Assembly: GCA_014803485.1 (NCBI GenBank)
Contig: JAAVBQ010000029.1
Coordinates: 1-41,219 of the forward strand
Length of the DNA: 41,219 nt
Direction of reading: 5' to 3'
Source of the DNA: a bacterium
GTDB lineage: Bacteria > Bacteroidota > Bacteroidia > Bacteroidales > P3
Each line of letters begins with the position of its first letter. Position 1 is the first letter of the stretch. The position numbers and the translations under genes were made by a program. A model generated the notes under the pieces. That model was not told the DNA's origin, ran no database searches, and worked only from the letters and a program-made list of their open reading frames with translations. Below are positions 15,655-24,466 of the stretch, piece by piece.

Positions 15655-16581
15655 ATGACATCAAAGAGACCGGCTTTGGGACGCGGATTATCGGCATTGA
15701 TGGGCGAAATCCCGGTGAAGAAGGATGCCGAAGCCCGCACCCCCGTCGATATGACCGAAAGCGTTATAGGGGCAATCGCCGCCATTCCCGTGGAACTTAT
15801 CGAGGCCAATCCCTACCAACCCCGCAAGCAATTCAGCAAGGAAAGTCTGGAGGAATTGAGCCAGTCCATCCGCACCAATGGTGTCATTACGCCTATCACC
15901 GTGCGCAAGACGGGCAAGAAATACCAATTGATTTCGGGCGAACGCCGTCTGCGTGCCTCCAAACTGGCGGGATTGAAGGAAATCCCCGCCTACATCCGCA
16001 TGGCCAGCGACAATGAGTCGCTCGAAATGGCCCTGATTGAGAACATTCAGCGCGAAGACCTCAACGCCATTGACGTGGCGCTTTCCTATCAGGCCCTGAT
16101 CGATGCCTGCCACTACAATCAGGAACAGTTGGGCGAGCGTGTGGGGAAAGGCCGCAGCACGGTGGCCAACTTTCTGCGTCTGCTCAAACTGCCCGCCGAT
16201 ATCCAACTCTATCTCAAGGACAATAAGCTCAGCATGGGACATGCCCGTTGTCTGGCCGGCGTGACGGACGAAGAAAAGCAGCTCCGTCTGGCGCGCAATA
16301 TTATCGAAAACGGTCTCTCGGTGCGGCAGTTGGAAGATTTGATTCGTCAAACCGATACCCCTGCCGAAAAGACCGTTGCCGGCGCCAGCAAAACAGGCAA
16401 GACACCGGCTCAAGATGTCGACCTTCCCGATTGGTGTGTGGCGGCGCGCAACCGTCTCGCCGAAAGGCTCAACACGCCCATCGTCGTGAAACCCAAGAAG
16501 AACGGCAAGGGCAGTCTGATTATCGACTATGCCTCGGACGAGGTACTGCAAAAGATTTTTGACGCATTGAATGGAAAGTAA
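15655..16581 (+). CDS. parB: ParB/Spo0J chromosome partition protein
   Basis: A 308-residue protein with the ParB N-terminal CTPase core: NPYQPRKQF, GERRLRASKLAG and ENIQREDLNAID. A helix-turn-helix follows (QLGERVGKGRSTVANFLRLLKLP), then a linker and a C-terminal dimer domain. ParB binds parS sites, spreads along DNA with CTP and stimulates ParA. The gene overlaps the DUF5683 gene by 11 bases, an arrangement seen in other Bacteroidales. Confidence 0.95.
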   Translation: MTSKRPALGRGLSALMGEIPVKKDAEARTPVDMTESVIGAIAAIPVELIEANPYQPRKQFSKESLEELSQSIRTNGVITPITVRKTGKKYQLISGERRLRASKLAGLKEIPAYIRMASDNESLEMALIENIQREDLNAIDVALSYQALIDACHYNQEQLGERVGKGRSTVANFLRLLKLPADIQLYLKDNKLSMGHARCLAGVTDEEKQLRLARNIIENGLSVRQLEDLIRQTDTPAEKTVAGASKTGKTPAQDVDLPDWCVAARNRLAERLNTPIVVKPKKNGKGSLIIDYASDEVLQKIFDALNGK

Positions 16582-17347
16582 GCGAAGTCTTTTCTTTCTC
16601 TTTTTTGTGTTCTTCACCTTTGTGTCGGCAGGGGAGGCTTGGGGGCAGTTCACCCCCTCTTCGTCTGCCGATCCTGTTCTTTATGCCTCGAACGACCTTT
16701 CTTCCGTAAGTCTTGTTCCTGTCGATTTCAGAAAAATAGACCTTATGGAAGAGGGGTTTTCCCAAATGACCGGCCCCAAGAAAAAGGACAGTATCCGCTA
16801 CGAGGCTTCCCCCGGCGTCGACTTCAAGTCCCTCACCTTCCGGCAGCGCAATTCAGGTGCCTTCAAGCGCAGGAAGAAAGGCGGATTGAAAGATCCCGGC
16901 ATGGCGATTCTCTGTTCGGCCGTGGTGCCGGGTCTCGGACAGATTTACAACGGACAATGGTATAAAACGCCCGTTCTATATGCAGGGGTGGGCGTACTGG
17001 CCTATTTCACCGACGATTTTCTCAAACAACGCAACATCTACCAAAAAGAACTGCACGCCCGCACCGACAGTACGGGTGCCCTCAACGCCTCGTTGGCAAG
17101 CTACAGTTTCGACGAAATCCTGCAACTGCGCAATTACTACGAACAATATTTCGAATTGTGCCTGATCATCGCCGGAGCCGTATATCTGCTCAACCTGATG
17201 GACGCGGGCGTTTACGCACATCTGTCGTCGTTCAACGTCACCCCCAATCTCGCCCTTTCCGTGAAACCCTACGCCAACACTTGCTATAATTACAAGACCC
17301 GTTTTCCTTTAGACGCAGGGGTAAAACTTTGTTTCACGCTAAAATAG
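16571..17347 (+). CDS. DUF5683 family membrane protein
   Basis: A 258-residue protein with an N-terminal signal sequence (MESKRSLFFLFFVFFTFVSAG). A hydrophobic core begins with SAVVPGLGQIYNGQWYKTPVLYAG, which is the hallmark of DUF5683, and a second hydrophobic segment lies near residues 195-215 (LIIAGAVYLLNLMDAGVYA). The function is unknown in the family; its position after parAB is conserved in several Bacteroidales. It overlaps parB and is followed seven bases later by dapB. Confidence 0.85.
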   Translation: MESKRSLFFLFFVFFTFVSAGEAWGQFTPSSSADPVLYASNDLSSVSLVPVDFRKIDLMEEGFSQMTGPKKKDSIRYEASPGVDFKSLTFRQRNSGAFKRRKKGGLKDPGMAILCSAVVPGLGQIYNGQWYKTPVLYAGVGVLAYFTDDFLKQRNIYQKELHARTDSTGALNASLASYSFDEILQLRNYYEQYFELCLIIAGAVYLLNLMDAGVYAHLSSFNVTPNLALSVKPYANTCYNYKTRFPLDAGVKLCFTLK

Positions 17348-17354
17348 ACAGGGA

Positions 17355-18080
17355 ATGGAAACGAATCGATCCCTCCGGATAGCTTTGTCGGGTTACGGCC
17401 GCATGGGACGCGAAGTGGAGAAAGTCGCGTGCGCGAAAGGCCACGGAATCGTATGTCGCATCAACGACGGCAAAGATTGGGAAAAGGCACTGCCGGCGCT
17501 GAAAGAAGCGCAGGTGGTGATTGACTTTTCGGAACCTTCGTGTGCGGCGGAAAATATCGGAAGGTGTTTCGACCTGCATCTGCCGGTGGTGGTGGGCACC
17601 ACCGGCTGGGACGCTGCGCGCGATGCCTTGAAAGCACGTTGTCTCCAAGAGGGGCAAGCGTTGATGGAGGCTTCCAATTTCAGCATAGGGGTCTATCTGT
17701 TCATGGCCACGGCGCGGTTTCTGGCGGAGAAGATGAATGCGCAACCCCAATATGCGGCGGGCATCGAAGAGACGCATCATATCCACAAGTTGGACAAGCC
17801 CAGCGGCACGGCCATTACGTTGGCGAAAGAGGTGTGCGGAGAAATGGAACGGTATGGGGATTGGAAAAGTCTTCCGATAACCAGTTTCCGCGAGGGGGAG
17901 GTTTTCGGTATCCATACGTTGACTTTCGATTCGGAGGTAGATACGGTTACGCTTCGGCACGAGGCCAAATCGCGGCAGAGTTTCGCGGCGGGGGCCGTGC
18001 GGGCGGCCGAATGGCTCGCCGCCACCTGCGCAGGCGGAAAGCAAGGGTGGTTCGGAATGAAGGATATGATGGGTTTCTAA
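17355..18080 (+). CDS. dapB: 4-hydroxy-tetrahydrodipicolinate reductase
   Basis: A 241-residue protein, close to the usual ~250. The N-terminal Rossmann fold has SGYGRMGREV for NAD(P)H; VVGTTGW follows; the catalytic segment is EETHHIHKLDKPSGTA, with the His pair and Lys typical of DapB. The enzyme reduces the cyclic precursor in lysine and meso-diaminopimelate synthesis, which also feeds peptidoglycan. The gene runs on directly into the GH3 gene (11-base gap). Confidence 0.95.
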   Translation: METNRSLRIALSGYGRMGREVEKVACAKGHGIVCRINDGKDWEKALPALKEAQVVIDFSEPSCAAENIGRCFDLHLPVVVGTTGWDAARDALKARCLQEGQALMEASNFSIGVYLFMATARFLAEKMNAQPQYAAGIEETHHIHKLDKPSGTAITLAKEVCGEMERYGDWKSLPITSFREGEVFGIHTLTFDSEVDTVTLRHEAKSRQSFAAGAVRAAEWLAATCAGGKQGWFGMKDMMGF

Positions 18081-18091
18081 CAGGGATAGGA

Positions 18092-21000
18092 ATGAAAGCG
18101 ATGAAGGCAAGAAGATTTCGATGGTATGTGATGATGGCGGGATGGCTCCTGGCATCGGCCGGACTGCAGGTGCGGGCACAGCATGCACAGGCCGTTCCCT
18201 ACCCTGCCGAAAGCGATCTTCACACACCCTTTCTCGACAGTATCATCAAAACGCTGAGCATAGAGGATATGGCGGCCCAGACCTTGATTCTGCGCACCAA
18301 AGCCGTTCCCACACCCGAATACATCGTCGAAATGCGCCGCCGGCTGGAAAGCCATCCTTTCGGGGGCATCTGTTTTTTCGCAGGGACCACGCCCGATATG
18401 CTCACGCTTCAGAAAGCGTATAAAGCCGCCTCGCGTCTGCCTCTGCTCTTCAGCATAGACGGAGAATTCGGAGCCGGCATGAGGCTCTCCGACCTGCATC
18501 GTTTTCCGCGTCAGCAGACGCTCGGCGCGGTTTCCGACCCGCAACTCATCTACGAAATGGGGCAGGCCGTGGGGCGACAATGCCGTCTTCTGGGCATTCA
18601 GTGGAACTTCCTGCCCGTGGCGGATGTCAACAACAATCCTCTCAACCCCGTCATCAACACCCGCTCGTTCGGAGAAAATCCCTCCGATGTGGCACGCTTG
18701 GCCTCCCTCTATCTGAAAGGTATGCAAAGCGAAGGTGTGATGGGCTCGGTGAAGCATTTTCCGGGACACGGCGACACCAAGACCGATTCGCATCTCGCCC
18801 TCCCGCTCATCGCCCTCGACAAGAATGTCTTGGACAGCATTCACCTTGCCCCTTTCCGGAAACTTATCCAAGAAGGTGTGGAGAGTGTGATGGTAGGGCA
18901 CCTCAATATCCCCGCCTACGATTCGAGCGGACTTCCCGCCAGTCTGAGCCCGCTTGTGGTGACGCGGCTTCTGCGCGAGGAATTAGGCTATCGGGGACTT
19001 ATCGTGACCGATGGTCTGGAAATGCAAGGGGTGCGCAAGACGCTACAATCCTTACCCAACTATAAGGAGACGGGCGAAGGGGCCATCGAGGTGCAGGCGC
19101 TGCGGGCGGGTTGCGACGTACTTCTGCTTCCCAAAAATCCCGAAGCGGCGGTGAAGGCCATCGCCCATGCGGTCAAGACGGGCAAACTGCCGCGCGAAAG
19201 GCTCGAAAACGCCTGCCGCCGCATTCTCTATTATAAATTCTATCCGACGTTCGCCGCCGACTACAATCGCTATCCGAGTGCGGAAACGTTGCACAACCTG
19301 CCCCGTTTCATCGAGGATTCCCTCAACGGCGCCCCCATCCGGGCCCTGCGGCAGGATATCTACGACCATGCCGTAACGGTGATGGACAATATCAACGAAG
19401 TGTTGCCGCTTTCGTCCACCGTCGCGCCCCGCAAAATCGCCCTGCATATAGGCACGGGCGAAGCCGATGAATTTTCCCGGACCTTGGCCGGATTCGACCC
19501 CTCCCTCGAACAGCTCTTTCTGGGCAAGGATTTCAACTATAGCGCGGTGGCTTCCGGCTCGTTGCTCAACCGTCTCAAAGACAAGGATCTCATTCTGCTC
19601 TCGATTACCAACACAAATTACAACCCGAATAAGAATTACGGTATCTCCGAACAGACGCTGCGCCTTTGCAAAGCCCTGCAGGATGTGCAGATTCCGGTAG
19701 TGCTCTGCGTCTTCGCCTCTCCCTACGCCTTATTGTCGTTTTACGATATGCCGCATATTTCGGCGGCCGTGTGCGGTTATCAGGATGTGGACGAAAGCAA
19801 GCGTGCGTGCGCGCGGGTACTCTACGGGGCCCTGCCCGCCACGGGACATCTGCCCGTGCGTGTGGCGAAATACTGGCCGGCGGGTTTCGGCATCACCACT
19901 TCCGCATGGATACTCGATTTCGACCGCACGTATCAGGAGTCGGGACTTTCGTCCGAAACCCGCCGGCGCATCGACTCTCTGGCCACAACGGGACTGGAGC
20001 AAAAAGCCTACCCCGGCTGCCAGATTCTGATTGCCCGGAAAGGCAAGGTAATCTACGACCAATGTTTCGGCACCGCCACCTACGATTCTCTCTCCGCCGC
20101 CGTGCAACCCAACAGTCTCTACGACTTGGCCTCGCTCACCAAAATCCTCGCCACCACGCTGGCCTATATGCGTTTGTATGAGAACGGTGAGATTGCGCTC
20201 GACGAACCGATACGCAACTATCTGCCGCGTTTGGGTCAAACCAACAAGAAACACATCACATTCCGGCAAACCCTGACCCATCAGGCAGGGCTGAAAGCCT
20301 TTATCCCCTACGTAGACCCGGACCTGATGCACAACGGCAAACCGGTCTTCGACAGTGTGTATTCGTCGAACTACCCGCTGCAGGTGGCCGACCGTCTCTT
20401 TCTGATTAAGGACTACGACAAGGAAATCCGCAAACGTATCGACGAAACGCCCGTCAACCCTCGGAGGCCGTATGTATACAGCGACCTCGGTTTCTACTAC
20501 CTCAACGAAGCCCTGCGGAAAATCACCGACACCACGCTGGACGGCTTTGTGGAACGCGAATTCTACGCGCCATTGGGATTGAAGACCTTGGGGTTCCGTC
20601 CGCTCAACCGCTTCCCGCTCTATCAGATTATGCCCACCGAAAACGATACCCTTGTGCGGAAACGCCAGATTCGGGGCTATGTGCACGACCCCTTGGCCGC
20701 CTTTTCGAACGGAGTGGCGGGTTCGGCGGGATTGTTCGGTTGCAGCCGCGATGTGGCGGTAATAGGACAGATGCTGTTGCAGAACGGCTTTTACGGCGGC
20801 ATTCAGTTCTTCGATTCCGCAACGGTCAAAGCTTTCACTTCCTGCCGTTTTTCGCAAGCCGACAACCGCAGGGGCGGAGGATTCGACAAACCGCCTTTCA
20901 AGAAAGACGACCCCTCGCCCACCTGCGCTTCCGCCTCGTCCGAAAGTTTCGGTCACAGCGGCTTCACAGGCACCTATCTGTGGGTAGACCCCTCCCTCGA

Positions 21001-21109
21001 TTTGGTATATGTGTTCCTTTCCAACCGCGTCTATCCCGATTCGCACAACAAGAAGCTGAACGTGCTCGGAATCCGTACCTCCATTCTGGAATTGCTCTAC
21101 GAAGAATAA
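18092..21109 (+). CDS. Secreted GH3 beta-N-acetylglucosaminidase fused to a beta-lactamase-type serine hydrolase
   Basis: The track's start at 17540 reads through dapB in another frame; the real start is the ATG at 18092 (1005 aa), followed by a signal peptide (about residues 1-32). The first ~560 residues are a GH3/NagZ-like domain with KHFPGHGDT (221-229) holding the His/Asp acid-base dyad and the nucleophile D307 in VTDGLEM. Residues ~620-1005 are a class C beta-lactamase/DD-peptidase fold: SLTK (S681, K684), YSD (Y796) and HSG (955-957). NagZ enzymes remove GlcNAc from muropeptides; the serine hydrolase may act on stem peptides or be an esterase. This two-domain form is known in Bacteroidota. 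Probably periplasmic. Confidence 0.9.
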   Translation: MKAMKARRFRWYVMMAGWLLASAGLQVRAQHAQAVPYPAESDLHTPFLDSIIKTLSIEDMAAQTLILRTKAVPTPEYIVEMRRRLESHPFGGICFFAGTTPDMLTLQKAYKAASRLPLLFSIDGEFGAGMRLSDLHRFPRQQTLGAVSDPQLIYEMGQAVGRQCRLLGIQWNFLPVADVNNNPLNPVINTRSFGENPSDVARLASLYLKGMQSEGVMGSVKHFPGHGDTKTDSHLALPLIALDKNVLDSIHLAPFRKLIQEGVESVMVGHLNIPAYDSSGLPASLSPLVVTRLLREELGYRGLIVTDGLEMQGVRKTLQSLPNYKETGEGAIEVQALRAGCDVLLLPKNPEAAVKAIAHAVKTGKLPRERLENACRRILYYKFYPTFAADYNRYPSAETLHNLPRFIEDSLNGAPIRALRQDIYDHAVTVMDNINEVLPLSSTVAPRKIALHIGTGEADEFSRTLAGFDPSLEQLFLGKDFNYSAVASGSLLNRLKDKDLILLSITNTNYNPNKNYGISEQTLRLCKALQDVQIPVVLCVFASPYALLSFYDMPHISAAVCGYQDVDESKRACARVLYGALPATGHLPVRVAKYWPAGFGITTSAWILDFDRTYQESGLSSETRRRIDSLATTGLEQKAYPGCQILIARKGKVIYDQCFGTATYDSLSAAVQPNSLYDLASLTKILATTLAYMRLYENGEIALDEPIRNYLPRLGQTNKKHITFRQTLTHQAGLKAFIPYVDPDLMHNGKPVFDSVYSSNYPLQVADRLFLIKDYDKEIRKRIDETPVNPRRPYVYSDLGFYYLNEALRKITDTTLDGFVEREFYAPLGLKTLGFRPLNRFPLYQIMPTENDTLVRKRQIRGYVHDPLAAFSNGVAGSAGLFGCSRDVAVIGQMLLQNGFYGGIQFFDSATVKAFTSCRFSQADNRRGGGFDKPPFKKDDPSPTCASASSESFGHSGFTGTYLWVDPSLDLVYVFLSNRVYPDSHNKKLNVLGIRTSILELLYEE

Positions 21110-21115
21110 AGACGC

Positions 21116-21150
21116 CCCTTTTTTAAAATCTGAAAAGGGTTATGTTTTTT
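21116..21150 (+). terminator. Terminator after the GH3 fusion gene
   Basis: CCCTTTT (21116-21122) pairs with AAAAGGG (21133-21139) and is followed by TTATGTTTTTT. It lies seven bases after the stop codon. Confidence 0.6.
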
Positions 21151-21167
21151 CTATTGAATTTTATTAT

Positions 21168-21175
21168 TATATTTG
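21168..21175 (+). promoter_or_regulatory. -7 box of the SUMF1-like gene
   Basis: TATATTTG matches TAnnTTTG, 50 bases before the ATG at 21226, within AT-rich DNA. The -33 region is weak. Confidence 0.45.
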
Positions 21176-21225
21176 CACATTGTTAAAAATAGAAATATTT
21201 GATAAGACTATAAACTATTTCAACA

Positions 21226-22086
21226 ATGAAGCGCATATCTATTATTTTAAGTTTTTTGTTTCTATTCCAAATCGTTTATGCCAGTAAACCTAACAAAGCG
21301 ATTTATTTTCCCAATGAAACTAAAAAGGTATTCGGAATAACCTTTGTCAAAGTGGGAGTGGGTACAAAAAAAGAAATAAAGAACAATACCTTCCAATCCT
21401 ACTACATAAGTACGTCTAAGGTGTCGAGGCGCCAATTTGCTTATTTTCTGAATGACATAAAAGCCGAATATGAGCTTGCCGGCATCTATAAAAACGACAT
21501 ATGTTTACTTTCTGATTTTAGATATGTTGGAAAAGGTCCGGTGTCTTGGGACTACAATTCGAAAAAAAATGAATGGACATACACGCCTAAACCTTTGGCA
21601 AATGAACCTGCCGGAATGGTCACTATACTCGGGGCAAACCAGTTTTGCCATTGGCTTCAACAAGAAACAGGGGAAAATGTACGTTTACCTAAACCCATAG
21701 AATATCGTCCAACCTTGCCACAAAATATCAAGAAATATATAAGAAAGAACAAGAAATCATTAAGTATAGAAGATATAGATTTGATTAAATCACTAAACAT
21801 AGAAAATTTGAGTACAGGTACCGAATGGGCACAATACACACCTGGTAGTGCTTATATTATGAGTTATAGCAAAGATTGTCCTAAAGGACTCTACATTCCC
21901 ATGCTCCTTCTTTCTTGTACCGGTGTAGCTACACCTATCACCATACCTATTTTAGCGTTTGTCAAAATTCCCAAGCTGAAGTTCACGTCATTATATTCGT
22001 CCAACGAAAATTCCACATTTCCAACTGCGGAACCCGATCTTGGTTTCCGTCTTGTTATTCCCGCCCCCAATTACTGGGATGATTAA
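21226..22086 (+). CDS. Exported SUMF1/FGE-fold protein, probably not a formylglycine enzyme
   Basis: A 286-residue protein with a signal peptide (about 1-19, ending VYAS). It has landmarks of the SUMF1 (formylglycine-generating enzyme, GldK-like) fold: STSKVSRRQFAYFL for 'TVTNxQYxxF', PAGMVTILGANQFCHWLQQETG for 'PVxxVSWxDAxxFCxWL', VRLPKPIEY for 'RLPTEAEW', and DLGFRLVIP at the end for 'GFRxV'. The usual SRGGSW...RCAxR segment with the active cysteines is missing, so it is unlikely to convert sulfatase cysteines and may have a structural or binding role. It is markedly more AT-rich than dapB and the GH3 gene, which hints at transfer. It has its own promoter and terminator. Confidence 0.6.
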   Translation: MKRISIILSFLFLFQIVYASKPNKAIYFPNETKKVFGITFVKVGVGTKKEIKNNTFQSYYISTSKVSRRQFAYFLNDIKAEYELAGIYKNDICLLSDFRYVGKGPVSWDYNSKKNEWTYTPKPLANEPAGMVTILGANQFCHWLQQETGENVRLPKPIEYRPTLPQNIKKYIRKNKKSLSIEDIDLIKSLNIENLSTGTEWAQYTPGSAYIMSYSKDCPKGLYIPMLLLSCTGVATPITIPILAFVKIPKLKFTSLYSSNENSTFPTAEPDLGFRLVIPAPNYWDD

Positions 22087-22131
22087 TACACAATATATAA
22101 AACAATAAAATTCATTCTATTACAAGCTTTT

Positions 22132-22162
22132 CAAAAGGTCACCAAGTTGGTGACCTTTTTTG
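22132..22162 (+). terminator. Strong intrinsic terminator
   Basis: An 11-bp perfect stem AAAAGGTCACC / GGTGACCTTTT with loop AAGTT, followed by further T residues, closes the SUMF1-like transcript. Confidence 0.85.
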
Positions 22163-22205
22163 TGAAATACCAACAATTCTCAGACCGAACCCCTGTGGTT
22201 CCACC

Positions 22206-22240
22206 GGGCTGAAAGAATTGCCAAATTTTCCTTACCTTCG
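22206..22240 (+). promoter_or_regulatory. Copy 1 of a duplicated 35-bp promoter, upstream of the yhcG-like gene
   Basis: This 35-bp stretch matches 23460-23494 at 34 of 35 positions (one A/G difference). It ends in the -7 box TACCTTCG (22233-22240, TAnnTTTG with one change). It stands 50 bases before the nuclease start and would drive it. Confidence 0.7.
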
Positions 22241-22255
22241 TGAGGTATTCGCAGG

Positions 22256-22276
22256 ACAGGACATTACTATGTCTGT
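22256..22276. promoter_or_regulatory. Imperfect hairpin or operator before the yhcG-like gene
   Basis: ACAG-g-ACAT, loop TACT, ATGT-CTGT: an eight-pair stem with one bulged G, just downstream of the predicted transcription start and 14 bases before the start codon. It could be a protein-binding site or a leader hairpin. Confidence 0.35.
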
Positions 22277-22289
22277 ACCATAACGAAGG

Positions 22290-23396
22290 ATGAGAGATAT
22301 GGACGATAAACCAACATTTGTATATCGGGACGGAATGTTGTCGGACACGAGATATGTAGAATGGCTATCTGATGTAAAGGCTCGCTTCCGCCAAAGTCAG
22401 ATTAAAGCCTCTATCCGCGTCAATACAGCTATGCTTGAATTCTATTGGGGTGTCGGAAGGGACTTGGTAGCATTACGTGCAGAAGAACGTTGGGGAGCAG
22501 GCGTGGTGAAACAGTTTGCCCTCGATATGCGTCAGGCTTTTCCATCAATAACCGGCTTCTCGGACTCCAATGTCAAGTACATGAAGCAATGGTATTCGTT
22601 CTATTTTGAAGGTGTTACAAAAAGCCAGCAGCCTGTTGGCCAAATAAAAAAAGAAAAAAGCCAGCAACCTACTGACCAATTGGAAATGCCCGAAATCTTC
22701 GGTCACGTGCCTTGGTTTCATCATGTGCATATCATTTCCAAATGCCAATCTCTTGACGAGGCTTTATTTTATATCAACAAAGTAGCTGAAGAGGGGTGGA
22801 GTCGCAGCATACTTGAAAACAAGATTGCGTCCAACTTTTTCCTATCTCAAGGTGCGGCCGTTACCAACTTTGAACGTACATTGCCTTCATCACAAAATTC
22901 ATTGGCCAAAGAAATGCTGAAGGACCCCTATCACTTTGATTTCTTGTCTATGAAGGCTGAATATGACGAGCGTGATTTGGAAGAAGCGCTTGTAGCCAAC
23001 ATAACCCAGTTTTTATTGGAATTGGGCAAGGGCTTCTCTTTCGTGGGACGACAAATGGAGTTGCAGATGCCCGGAGGACAGACTTTCTTTCCCGATTTGG
23101 TGTTTTATCATATTCCGCAACACAGGTATGTCATCATAGAGTTGAAAACGGTAAAATACATTCCGGAGTTTGCCGGCAAACTCAACTTCTATGTCACGGC
23201 AGTCGATGCGTTGCTCCGCGGAGAGGGGGATAATCCCTCCGTGGGGCTGATTATCTGCAAATCCACAGACAAAACCATCGTGGAATGGTCTTTAAAGGAC
23301 ATCAATAAGCCCTTGGGGGTAGCCACCTACCAATTACAGGAAGTGGTTGACCGCACAATGGCAGAACTGGAACTGAGAACAAAGAAATTCTTATAA
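22290..23396 (+). CDS. YhcG-type PDDEXK nuclease (DUF1016)
   Basis: A 368-residue protein; 22290 (MRDMDD) or 22299 may be the start. The N-terminal domain (LSDVKARFRQSQIKASIRVN, LEFYWGVGRDL, FALDMRQAFPSITGFSDSNVKYM) is DUF1016_N, a winged-helix DNA-binding unit. The C-terminal half has the nuclease core FPDLVFYHIPQHRYVIIELK, where D, E and K form the PD-(D/E)xK site. A Gln/Lys-rich linker (near residues 110-130) separates the two. The family occurs scattered in genomes, often near restriction or defence genes; its role is uncertain. It lies between two copies of the pdxS promoter and has a lower GC content than pdxST, so it looks inserted. Confidence 0.85.
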   Translation: MRDMDDKPTFVYRDGMLSDTRYVEWLSDVKARFRQSQIKASIRVNTAMLEFYWGVGRDLVALRAEERWGAGVVKQFALDMRQAFPSITGFSDSNVKYMKQWYSFYFEGVTKSQQPVGQIKKEKSQQPTDQLEMPEIFGHVPWFHHVHIISKCQSLDEALFYINKVAEEGWSRSILENKIASNFFLSQGAAVTNFERTLPSSQNSLAKEMLKDPYHFDFLSMKAEYDERDLEEALVANITQFLLELGKGFSFVGRQMELQMPGGQTFFPDLVFYHIPQHRYVIIELKTVKYIPEFAGKLNFYVTAVDALLRGEGDNPSVGLIICKSTDKTIVEWSLKDINKPLGVATYQLQEVVDRTMAELELRTKKFL

Positions 23397-23459
23397 AGGA
23401 TTCACTCTGCGGAAAGGTTCTGCCACAAAACACAAGAGCCGTTTTTCTGAAATCTCGCT

Positions 23460-23494
23460 GGGCTGAAAGGATTGCCAAATTTTCCTTACCTTCG
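23460..23494 (+). promoter_or_regulatory. Copy 2 of the 35-bp promoter, driving pdxS
   Basis: It is almost identical to 22206-22240 and ends in the -7 box TACCTTCG (23487-23494). Transcription from here would start near 23501 and give a leader of about 60 bases before pdxS. Confidence 0.7.
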
Positions 23495-23503
23495 CAAGTA
23501 ATT

Positions 23504-23522
23504 GAGGCGCACGTTGCGTCTC
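23504..23522 (+). promoter_or_regulatory. Leader stem-loop of pdxS
   Basis: GAGGCGCA pairs with TGCGTCTC (one G-U pair) around loop CGT, at the very 5' end of the predicted pdxS mRNA. Such a hairpin may stabilise the message; there is no T-run, so it is not a terminator. It does not resemble any riboswitch that I know. Confidence 0.35.
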
Positions 23523-23559
23523 ACCTAGCACAACTAAAATTATAAAATTAACTGCAATT

Positions 23560-24450
23560 ATGAAAAATACGAAAGCAAACGATTGGCAAGTGAAAGTGGG
23601 TCTTGCCGAAATGTTGAAGAATGGGGTGATTATGGATGTTACCGATGTGGAACAGGCCAAAATCGCCGAGGATGCCGGTGCCATAGCCGTAATGGCTTTG
23701 GAGCGTGTGCCTTCCGATATTCGTAAACAAGGTGGCGTGGCGCGTATGAGCGATCCGAAAATGATTAAGGAAATCAAGAAGGCGGTGAGCATCCCCGTTA
23801 TGGCCAAATGCCGTATCGGACACTTCGCCGAAGCACAGATCCTGCAGGCTTTGGGTATCGACTTTATTGACGAGAGCGAGGTTCTCACGCCCGCCGATGA
23901 AGAATTCCACATTCACAAACACGATTTTAAGATTCCGTTTGTGTGCGGTTGCCGCAATTTGGGTGAAGCCTTGCGCCGCATAGGCGAAGGTGCGGCGATG
24001 ATGCGTACCAAGGGCGAGGCCGGAACGGGAAATATCGTGGAAGCCGTGCGCCACATACGCGCCTTGATGAACGGCATCCACCGTCTGCAAGGTTGCAGCA
24101 AGGAAGAGTTGATGACCGAAGCCAAGAACCTCGGCGCTCCCTACGATTTGGTATGCTATGTGGCCGAACACGGCAAACTGCCCGTTCCCAATTTCTCCGC
24201 CGGTGGCGTAGCCACCCCCGCCGACGCGGCCTTGATGCGTCAGCTGGGTGCCGAATCGGTATTCGTAGGCTCGGGTATCTTCAAATCGTCCAACCCCAAG
24301 AAAGTGGCCAAGGCGATTGTGGAAGCCACCACGCATTACGACAACCCCGACAAGTTGGCCAAGCTGAGCGAAAATCTGGGCGAACCCATGCACGGCATCG
24401 ATGTCCGTCAATTAGGCGAAAACGAGCTTTTTGCAGGAAGAGGCTGGTAA
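23560..24450 (+). CDS. pdxS: Pyridoxal 5'-phosphate synthase subunit PdxS
   Basis: A 296-residue TIM-barrel protein of standard length. [18 protein letters not shown] is the N-terminal signature, [16 protein letters not shown] holds the substrate lysine K83 (K81 in the Bacillus enzyme), and [14 protein letters not shown] and [22 protein letters not shown] follow. PdxS condenses ribose 5-phosphate, glyceraldehyde 3-phosphate and ammonia to pyridoxal phosphate, with ammonia from PdxT. pdxT follows 16 bases downstream. Confidence 0.97.
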   Translation: MKNTKANDWQVKVGLAEMLKNGVIMDVTDVEQAKIAEDAGAIAVMALERVPSDIRKQGGVARMSDPKMIKEIKKAVSIPVMAKCRIGHFAEAQILQALGIDFIDESEVLTPADEEFHIHKHDFKIPFVCGCRNLGEALRRIGEGAAMMRTKGEAGTGNIVEAVRHIRALMNGIHRLQGCSKEELMTEAKNLGAPYDLVCYVAEHGKLPVPNFSAGGVATPADAALMRQLGAESVFVGSGIFKSSNPKKVAKAIVEATTHYDNPDKLAKLSENLGEPMHGIDVRQLGENELFAGRGW

Positions 24451-24466
24451 GGTATAAGAAATTCGG

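Noticed and set aside
14864-17347. parS site near parAB
   Set aside because: Looked for a GTTTCACGTGAAAC-like palindrome; GTTTCACGCTAAAA at 17332 has only one half.
17540-18091. N-terminal extension of the GH3 ORF in the track
   Set aside because: Lies in another frame inside dapB; a signal peptide begins right after the ATG at 18092.
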